From NCBI GenBank assembly GCA_003567835.1, contig PWYO01000327.1, forward strand, positions 1-7,221: a stretch of 7,221 nucleotides of DNA, given 5' to 3'. Positions 1-4,884 of this stretch are shown piece by piece. Positions within the stretch are counted from its first letter, which is position 1. Every line of letters starts with the position of its first letter. The position numbers and the translations under genes are program-made. The DNA is from Actinomycetota bacterium. Lineage in GTDB: Bacteria; Actinomycetota; Humimicrobiia; Humimicrobiales; Humimicrobiaceae. Under the pieces are notes generated by a model. The model saw only the letters and a list, made by a program, of their open reading frames with translations. It was not told the DNA's origin and did no database searches.

Positions 1-12
1 AGTATATTTCAT

Positions 13-393
13 TTATAAACGAAAAAGCCTGCTCATTGCTTGATCAGTATTTGCTTTTACCATTCTTGCTGCGCTGCCTACCGCCATCTTTTTGGGTATG
101 GATGCCATGATATGCATGCAGCCTACACCGGTGCTGGCTTTGATTACGACAGTGTCAGGAAGAAATTTCTTAAATCTTTGAGTACTTTTTTAAGCATGCA
201 CCCATACCTTTCTTTGGCACCTTTCTTTTCGTATTTGCTGGGTCCCGAAATAGGCCGCATGGCTCTGCTTTTTGTATTTCATGATGCCCTCTACGAAAGA
301 CAGCGTGGCGTCTCCATATTCAGGCTCATCCCTGAAATAGTATGGGCTGCATACATGCAAAATATTTAGTGCTATATATGGTAACCGCCCCCG
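13..393 (-). pseudogene. Decayed 3' end of an unrecognised gene, one in-frame stop
   Basis: One minus-strand frame runs open from 393 to a TAA at 13-15, broken only by a TAA at 190-192. Both halves read like real protein in the same frame. The first contains YYFRDEPEYGDATLSFVEG and the second contains LPDTVVIKASTGVGC, and it ends SRLFRL. Codons are balanced and not of low complexity, whereas the + strand frame over the same bases is rich in Cys, His and Tyr, as expected of a shadow. No start codon or ribosome site lies at the upstream end, and an upstream stop at 394-396 closes the frame just before the promoter of the next gene. I therefore read it as a truncated remnant of about 126 codons. 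I do not recognise the family. A chance open frame or a sequencing error at 190-192 are alternatives. Confidence 0.4.
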
Positions 394-411
394 TTAAGGA
401 ATAATTCCACA

Positions 412-440
412 TTTATTATTACCAGAACTTCGCATATAAT
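412..440 (+). promoter_or_regulatory. Sigma-70/SigA-type promoter for the isomerase gene
   Basis: A perfect -10 box TATAAT lies at 435-440, in an AT-rich stretch. The best -35 at proper spacing is weak: TTTATT at 412-417 with a 17-base spacer (3 of 6 matches to TTGACA). Transcription would begin near 447, which is downstream of the ATG at 439 and so supports the ATG at 481 as the true start. The weak -35 suggests an activator or low basal activity. This is inference. Confidence 0.5.
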
Positions 441-471
441 GGATAGGGTAAACATTTATGAAAGAATTTTT

Positions 472-476
472 GGAGG
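472..476 (+). promoter_or_regulatory. Ribosome binding site fixing the start at 481
   Basis: GGAGG lies 4 bases before the ATG at 481. The in-frame ATG at 439 has no purine-rich site before it and overlaps the -10 box, so the first 14 residues of the longer frame are not likely to be made. Confidence 0.7.
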
Positions 477-480
477 CATC

Positions 481-1842
481 ATGCATCAAAAACCCAAAGT
501 CGGCATTATTGTACTCACTTGTCCCCAGGAGATCTCCCCTATCCCTCAACAAGCGGTAGAAATTATGCAGGATTATGCACAAAGAGCGAAAGCCAATTTA
601 AGCCAAAATGATTTAGAGGTAATACGCGTAAAAGAATTGATAGATAATGCCGATATTGTTTCAGAAAAAGTCAATCCCATCATTGATCAAATTGATTGCA
701 TGATTTTTTTAATCGGCTCCTGGCCCTCTCCTGCCTTAGCCATTGATATCCTCGATAAAATTAATAAGCGCGTGCCCATCATACTTTGGGCTATACCGTC
801 TGCCATGATTGCTTCATTGGTGCCAACCTGCCAATTTCACGGTGCTTTTGACGACATGGGCATACCCCATGAGTTTCTGTATAGCGAGCCTGAAGACAGT
901 GCGTTTTTGGATCAGATAAAAAAGTTGGCACAAGCTGCCCATGTTGCCAATCAATTACATGGAATGAATATGGGATTATTTGGAGGAAGGTATATGCACA
1001 TGTATACCGGAACTGCCGATCCTATTCAGGTAAAACAAGTTTTTGGCGTTGAAATCACCCATATTAACGAATCTTGTTTGGTGGATGCGGCAAAAAATAT
1101 CGACCAAAGTGATGTGGATACATTCTCAGAACAAATTCGCAGCAAATACGGCAAGGTGAATGTCCCTTCGGAGGTTGAACAAAGATCGGTCCGTCTTTAT
1201 TTTGCCATGAAAAAACTGAAGCAAAAACATAAATTGGATTTTGCAGGTGTAAAATGTATGCTGGAAGTCCATGGCAGCTATTGTTCCCATTGCCTATCCG
1301 TATCCCAAAACCTCGATCAAGGTTTTGTGGTTGCATGTGAAGCGGATATCAATGGTGCGATCACCATGCAGATTTTAAAAATGACAGCAGGCTCTGCGCC
1401 TGGTTTTGGAGACATTTTTGATTTTAATATGAGTGAAAATCTATTAAAACTATGCAATTGTGGCGCTTTTGCTACAGAATTTGCCGCAGATCCAAAAGAT
1501 GTAACCTTCAATGAGCAGTATAGCCATCTTTGCCCTGGGCCGGGCACCGGAATGGTTACTTCTTATGTTTGCAAACCCGGAATGGTAACCATTGCCAGGC
1601 TGGGAAGAATAAAAAAAGAATATGTTATGCAAATTTCCCGGGGCAAATCAGTCAATATGCCGGAAAATACATTAACCCCAGGATGGGAAAAAGTACCCCA
1701 TATTTTTATCCAAAAAGACAGTGATCCCCAAGTATTCTTTCAGAACTGCAGGTCCAACCACCTGCATTGGGTTTATGGAGACCATGTAGACACTTTGGTC
1801 AATATTTGCAAGATCCTGGGCATAAAAAGCCTTGTTTGTTAG
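481..1842 (+). CDS. L-fucose/L-arabinose isomerase family protein (short form)
   Basis: A 453-residue homologue of the FucI/AraA superfamily, which interconverts aldoses and ketoses using a divalent metal (usually Mn2+) in the cytosol. Residues 1-170 form the Rossmann-like N-terminal part (KVGIIVLTCPQEIS; the LIGSWPSPA segment near 78-86; GLFGGRYMHMYTG near 165-177). The catalytic part has CEADINGAITMQ (286-297) and the C-terminal NHLHWVYGDH (426-435). Against FucI, E287 and D311 keep the same 24-residue distance as the metal ligands E342 and D366 of the fucI product in this window, and H427 matches its H532. It is much shorter than classical FucI (about 590). It carries 15 cysteines, including CSHC at 268-271 and CNCG at 325-328, which suits an anaerobe. 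It stands alone on the + strand and converges on the AGE gene. The substrate is unknown; annotation as FucI or AraA itself would overreach. Confidence 0.85.
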   Translation: MHQKPKVGIIVLTCPQEISPIPQQAVEIMQDYAQRAKANLSQNDLEVIRVKELIDNADIVSEKVNPIIDQIDCMIFLIGSWPSPALAIDILDKINKRVPIILWAIPSAMIASLVPTCQFHGAFDDMGIPHEFLYSEPEDSAFLDQIKKLAQAAHVANQLHGMNMGLFGGRYMHMYTGTADPIQVKQVFGVEITHINESCLVDAAKNIDQSDVDTFSEQIRSKYGKVNVPSEVEQRSVRLYFAMKKLKQKHKLDFAGVKCMLEVHGSYCSHCLSVSQNLDQGFVVACEADINGAITMQILKMTAGSAPGFGDIFDFNMSENLLKLCNCGAFATEFAADPKDVTFNEQYSHLCPGPGTGMVTSYVCKPGMVTIARLGRIKKEYVMQISRGKSVNMPENTLTPGWEKVPHIFIQKDSDPQVFFQNCRSNHLHWVYGDHVDTLVNICKILGIKSLVC

Positions 1843-1889
1843 CAGAGGGCCCCTATAAGATGCATAGGTGCTGCATAAGGCATTTCCCA

Positions 1890-2023
1890 TTATTGCAAAG
1901 CCGACTTATCCACAAGTGCAATCATGGCCATAAATGGTGCACGAAGGTATGCAGCTTACCGGATAAAACAGCAGAAAATGCTTGGTTTTCAATGACATAT
2001 TCGTACGGCAATTTGAAGTAAAA
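1890..2023 (-). pseudogene. Possible C-terminal remnant of a Gfo/Idh/MocA-type dehydrogenase
   Basis: The 242-base gap between the convergent genes has no intact gene. On the minus strand one frame reads PYEYVIENQAFSAVLSGK from about 2014. The +1-shifted frame then reads RAPFMAMIALVDKSALQ and stops with TAA at 1890-1892. Joined by a frameshift near 1950, the two pieces resemble, to my eye, the end of Gfo/Idh/MocA sugar dehydrogenases (an 'enQaF..AV.sGk' helix, then a final helix ending in D.SA). Upstream stops at about 2024-2026 prevent it being part of a longer intact frame. The resemblance is short and judged by eye, so the family call is weak. Confidence 0.3.
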
Positions 2024-2070
2024 TTATGCAAATTCCTACATGGAACTGTAACAGAAAATTGCTGGGAAAC

Positions 2071-2090
2071 CGGTAAACAAATTTTTACCG
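2071..2090. terminator. Hairpin at the convergent junction, possible bidirectional terminator
   Basis: A perfect 7-bp inverted repeat, CGGTAAA (2071-2077) and TTTACCG (2084-2090), with a 6-base loop. AAA/TTT flanks extend the stem past one bulged C. It covers the AGE stop codon (2085-2087) and lies between the two convergent genes, where a terminator is expected. There is no clean run of T after it on either strand and the stem is AT-rich, so intrinsic termination would be weak. Confidence 0.35.
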
Positions 2091-3272
2091 TTTATCTTCC
2101 AGGGACCTTACTATTTCATAACATGCCCCAATCTGATGATAATCTGATTTACCTGGAGGAGACTTTTTATTGCTTATAGGTTTTTTATCCACAGACAGAA
2201 TCCGGTGCCAGCCGCCATACTGTGCATCCAAAAAGTACTTGTAAGCATAGTCCCAGCACTTCTCATAGGTTTCCCAGTATTTCTCTTGGCCGGTTCTAAG
2301 CGCCAACATGGCTGCAGCAGCCATGGTTTCTGCAAAGACCCAATAATACCGCTCATGGTTAAGAATGCTGCCTTCTTGGTCAAATGTATAGTGAATGCCC
2401 CCGTTTTTCTCATCCCAAGCATAGGACATGGCCGAATCAAATAAGGATTTTGCAACATCAAAAATCCAATCTGTTGGCCTGTACCGGTCCAGGATTAACA
2501 ATAGTTTGGTCCATTCTGTAAAATGGCCGGGCAAAAAACCATAAGGCCTGTATAAATTTTTGGGATCATCCTTATTATAATCCCAATCAACTTCCCAATT
2601 TTCACTAAAATGCTCCCAGATTAAGCCATCGGTTTTATTGGCCAGCTTAACGGTTACCTGATAAGCCAGTTGATATGCTCTTTCCAAATATTTGGAATCC
2701 CGTGTGGCTTCATATGCGGCCAGCATCGCTTCTGTCATATGCATATTGCTGTTCTGGCCCCTATATGGATGGATCTTTGTAAAATCATTTGAGCATTCAT
2801 CCACATAAAGGCTGTGGTCGGGCTCCCATAAGTTTTCTTCCAGAAAGTCAAAAATACGTCCAATTAAGGGCCAGGCCTCTTTTATGCCCGCCTTATAAGC
2901 ATTGCTTACCGCGCACAGGCAGAAGGATTGCCCATAAGTCATTTTATTTGCAGCAACAGGCTTGTTTTTTACAGCTGTCTGATGATAGCCGCCAAAAGTT
3001 GCATCCCTGTGGACAATCTCTAAAAAAGCAAGGCCATGCCGGATATCGTCCTTGTAATCCCTTTTAGGGTCCAAAAGAAGCCCAAAACTGAAATTTAGGA
3101 TAAATCTGGTTGTGGAAATCAAATCCTTTATTTGGTGGTCGTAGACAGTGCCGTCATCCAAAAAAGCACAATGATAGCCCCCATATTCTTCATCTTTGAC
3201 CATTGGTTTATAAAAATCGATCAGATCCAGCGCATGGTTTTTCACAAATGCAGCGTTTTTGAAATCTTTCAT
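2085..3272 (-). CDS. AGE family epimerase/isomerase (N-acylglucosamine 2-epimerase superfamily)
   Basis: 395 residues, the usual length for this family of cytosolic (alpha/alpha)6-barrel enzymes. The family includes N-acylglucosamine 2-epimerase, cellobiose 2-epimerase, mannose isomerase and the YihS-type ketose isomerases. Family landmarks in order: TTRF with R56, FGGYHQ (93-98), YGQSF (113-117), QNSNMHMTEAML (173-184, H178), PGHFTEW (248-254, H250), ERYYWVFAETMAAAAML (307-323), GGWHR (353-357) and DYHQ (377-380, H379). R56, H178, H250 and H379 lie at nearly the same positions as the catalytic Arg and His residues that I recall for YihS/mannose isomerase. That favours an unphosphorylated hexose isomerase/epimerase over a sugar-nucleotide enzyme. 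The start is the ATG at 3272 with GGGGAG six bases upstream; a TTG at 3290 lies before that site and is rejected. It follows the TIM-barrel gene by 111 bases, probably in one transcript. Which sugar is used is not shown. Confidence 0.85.
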   Translation of the reverse strand: MKDFKNAAFVKNHALDLIDFYKPMVKDEEYGGYHCAFLDDGTVYDHQIKDLISTTRFILNFSFGLLLDPKRDYKDDIRHGLAFLEIVHRDATFGGYHQTAVKNKPVAANKMTYGQSFCLCAVSNAYKAGIKEAWPLIGRIFDFLEENLWEPDHSLYVDECSNDFTKIHPYRGQNSNMHMTEAMLAAYEATRDSKYLERAYQLAYQVTVKLANKTDGLIWEHFSENWEVDWDYNKDDPKNLYRPYGFLPGHFTEWTKLLLILDRYRPTDWIFDVAKSLFDSAMSYAWDEKNGGIHYTFDQEGSILNHERYYWVFAETMAAAAMLALRTGQEKYWETYEKCWDYAYKYFLDAQYGGWHRILSVDKKPISNKKSPPGKSDYHQIGACYEIVRSLEDKR

Positions 3273-3332
3273 GAATATCTCCCCTTTCAAAAATACATGA
3301 CAGGCTGGTTATTCCGGACAGATGCACCTATT

Positions 3333-3348
3333 ATGCTAATTTGCTAAT
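3333..3348. repeat. Tandem 8-bp repeat upstream of the AGE gene
   Basis: ATGCTAAT (3333-3340) is followed directly by TTGCTAAT (3341-3348). It sits about 60 bases before the AGE start, in the 111-base gap after the TIM-barrel gene. On the minus strand it includes CATAAT, which could be a -10 box, but no good -35 box precedes it. It could be a small regulator site or chance in AT-rich DNA. Confidence 0.3.
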
Positions 3349-3383
3349 AAGTTCATATTGTTTTAGGAAAAACGACTATCCGT

Positions 3384-4259
3384 CTAGGATGTTTTCAGCT
3401 TTTTGGACAAAAATTCATAGCTTTGACGGATATCTTCTAGCAGGCCCTCCTTACCTGAAAACAATTCTGTTTCCAAGGATATATAACCCTGGTATTGATC
3501 CTGTTTTAGCGCATGAAAAATTTCTTCATACGCGACCTCACCGAGACCAAGGGGTACAATTTTTTGCTCTCCGCCAGGAACCGTTGCCTTAACATCTTTG
3601 GCATGCATGTGTGCGATATAATCTTTGATGGCATGATACTCATCTGGAAATGGAACCAGGTTTTTGTTTTTGACCCTTAAAAGATTGCCTGGGTCCCACA
3701 GAGCTTTCAAATTTTTGGAACCAATATTTTCTATGACCTTCCTGATGAGCATGGCTTCATTCATGTATGAAAAAGGGCAGTTTTCTAAAATAAGGGTAAT
3801 GCCGTTTTTCTCTGCTTTTTCTACTGCAGGTCCTAACCTGTCAGAAACAACATCAATGATCTCGCTGTTGTCCATACTCCTTTTTTGTTCAAAGCCAAAA
3901 ATACGCACAAGGTCGGTATGAAACAATTCTGCCAATTTCATGCAGTAATCCAATGCTTTTAAATGAAATGCATAATCTCCGCAAATACTAATAAAATGAT
4001 CGGCTATTTGCTTAAAATCATGATTTTGGCCGGTTAATGGGCATTGCAAGAAGACAGTGGACGATATATTGGTCACGTTTAATTGATATTGCTTCAATAA
4101 CTTTTTCGCTTTATTTGCTTCATCCTCGGTTAATTCTTCAATATTCTTGTCCCACAAAGAATGGATTTCTACAGAATCGGCCCCAAGATCTCCAATAAAT
4201 TTTACGGCTTTTTCGAAATCCATACTAATTTGATCGGTAATTACAGCTAGGTCAAACAT
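3384..4259 (-). CDS. Sugar phosphate isomerase/epimerase (xylose isomerase-like TIM barrel)
   Basis: 291 residues, a typical single-domain (beta/alpha)8 barrel of the AP_endonuc_2/xylose isomerase-like family. Family members bind a divalent metal and epimerise or isomerise free or phosphorylated ketoses; inosose dehydratase and hydroxypyruvate isomerase are relatives. Strand ends carrying the expected ligands are visible: SVEIHS (29-34), ILEN (157-160, E159), LWDPGN (187-192, D189), HMHAKD (217-222), GLGEV (238-242) and SLETE (261-265, E263). E159, D189, H217 or H219, and E263 are the likely metal set. The ATG at 4259 is preceded by AAAGGAG at a 5-base gap. The gene lies 625 bases after fucI and 111 bases before the AGE gene, on the same strand. 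The protein is cytosolic, with no signal peptide. The family is clear, but substrates vary widely and are not predictable here. Confidence 0.85.
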   Translation of the reverse strand: MFDLAVITDQISMDFEKAVKFIGDLGADSVEIHSLWDKNIEELTEDEANKAKKLLKQYQLNVTNISSTVFLQCPLTGQNHDFKQIADHFISICGDYAFHLKALDYCMKLAELFHTDLVRIFGFEQKRSMDNSEIIDVVSDRLGPAVEKAEKNGITLILENCPFSYMNEAMLIRKVIENIGSKNLKALWDPGNLLRVKNKNLVPFPDEYHAIKDYIAHMHAKDVKATVPGGEQKIVPLGLGEVAYEEIFHALKQDQYQGYISLETELFSGKEGLLEDIRQSYEFLSKKLKTS

Positions 4260-4403
4260 GGTAACTCCTTTCTAAACATCATTATTTAAAATTAAGGCAA
4301 CGATTGGCGAAATCCGGAAAATCGACTTGCAAAATTTTTGCGTTTGGACTCCAGGAAAACTGGCAAAAATCCTTTAAACCATACCTAATTGGGATAGGCA
4401 AAG

Positions 4404-4440
4404 GTATTTTCTGCCAAAACCATGATCCTGCAGAAAATAC
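4404..4440. repeat. 11-bp perfect inverted repeat
   Basis: GTATTTTCTGC (4404-4414) and GCAGAAAATAC (4430-4440) are exact reverse complements around a 15-base loop. The repeat lies about 145-180 bases upstream of the TIM-barrel start. No T-run follows on either strand. It may be an RNA hairpin in the leader or a protein-binding site. Confidence 0.55.
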
Positions 4441-4482
4441 ACGCCGCGGGAGCCTGCTTATCAAAAAATAACCGCGTTTCTC

Positions 4483-4501
4483 CAATATTTTAAAAATATT
4501 G
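4483..4501. repeat. 19-base palindrome CAATATTTT-A-AAAATATTG
   Basis: Two perfect 9-base arms flank a single central A. Outer GTTTC (4476-4480) and GAAAC (4501-4505) can extend the pairing past a small bulge. It is AT-rich and nearly loopless, so it fits a dimeric DNA-binding protein better than an RNA stem. It lies about 225 bases before the TIM-barrel gene. Confidence 0.45.
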
Positions 4502-4681
4502 AAACACCTGTGGCTTGCATGCTCCACATATTGGCTGCAGTTTTGGCCTGCCTCAGCTTCTTTGTCTGCGGTTTTCTCTAAAAAAGCACCTCCCTTGATC
4601 AAAAATTTTTTGGCAGACAGCCGCTCTTTTTATTTTTCAGCACCTGGTCTTTTTCCTTGATCTTGCTTCACGTATAGGCAT

Positions 4682-4742
4682 GGCTGCCTTTAACACATTT
4701 GCAGCCCACCCTGCCGCCGAATCAATGAAACAGCAGGTGGCT
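4682..4742. repeat. Overlapping, mutually exclusive inverted repeats
   Basis: GGCTGC (4682-4687) pairs perfectly with GCAGCC (4701-4706) around a 13-base loop. The same central segment (4703-4714, AGCCCACCCTGC) also pairs with GCAGGTGGCT (4733-4742) if two C residues bulge out. The two stems share bases and cannot form together. No terminator-like T-run follows. Confidence 0.4.
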
Positions 4743-4793
4743 TAGATTGCTTTCCATACCGCAATGGCAACTTCCTTTCGGCTGCTCCACAGA

Positions 4794-4824
4794 CATCATA
4801 ACCCGGATCTATACGGTTATGATG
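4794..4824. repeat. 10-bp perfect inverted repeat downstream of fucI
   Basis: CATCATAACC (4794-4803) and GGTTATGATG (4815-4824) are exact reverse complements with an 11-base loop. The repeat begins 60 bases after the fucI stop in the direction of transcription. There is no T-run, so it is not a standard intrinsic terminator. A 3' stabilising hairpin or processing site for fucI mRNA is possible. Confidence 0.5.
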
Positions 4825-4884
4825 CCGCCATGATGGGAACCTGTGCCCAGACCCATCGTTTTGCCTAAATAAGCCTGAAAAAGC

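Larger units (their letters stand above)
4282..4602 (-). pseudogene. Unrecognised open frame, probably decayed
   Basis: A 106-codon frame opening with TTG at 4602 and ending at 4282, 22 bases before the TIM-barrel start codon. Its only strong ribosome site, AAGGGAGGTG at 4587-4596, lies inside the frame, so the TTG at 4602 cannot use it. The expected start position about 8 bases later reads TTA-GAG with no ATG, GTG or TTG. The protein is rich in Phe, Trp, Arg and Cys and shows no family signature. It also spans two strong inverted repeats. I lean towards a gene remnant whose start codon is gone, or non-coding DNA. Confidence 0.22.
4260..4884. other. 625-base spacer between fucI and the TIM-barrel gene
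   Basis: No convincing gene is present. Short minus-strand coding-like pieces appear without starts and broken by stops, such as SSRKEVAIAVWKAI near 4745-4788 and AAGWAANVLKAAMPIREA near 4663-4720. The ATG-initiated part of the second piece (4637-4681) would encode only 14 residues. An orphan Shine-Dalgarno site lies at 4587-4596. Several inverted repeats, listed separately, are concentrated here. It could be the scar of lost genes, a long untranslated regulatory region, or both. Any separate promoter for the TIM-barrel and AGE genes would have to be here, but I see no good -35/-10 pair. Confidence 0.6.

Noticed and set aside
40..369. Plus-strand 109-codon open frame
   Set aside because: It is rich in Cys, His, Tyr and Phe, lacks a ribosome site, and lies codon-for-codon opposite the more protein-like minus-strand frame.
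439..480. N-terminal extension of the short isomerase from the ATG at 439
   Set aside because: The ATG overlaps the -10 box, has no ribosome site, and the ATG at 481 has GGAGG directly before it.
2085..3272. AGE-family gene as sulfoquinovose isomerase (yihS)
   Set aside because: The active-site residues fit the wider mannose isomerase/YihS group, but no residue specific for a sulfonate was identifiable and no other sulfoglycolysis gene is present.
4637..4681. 14-codon minus-strand frame after AAAGG, possible leader peptide
   Set aside because: It is too short to support, there is no run of regulatory codons, and no terminator hairpin follows.
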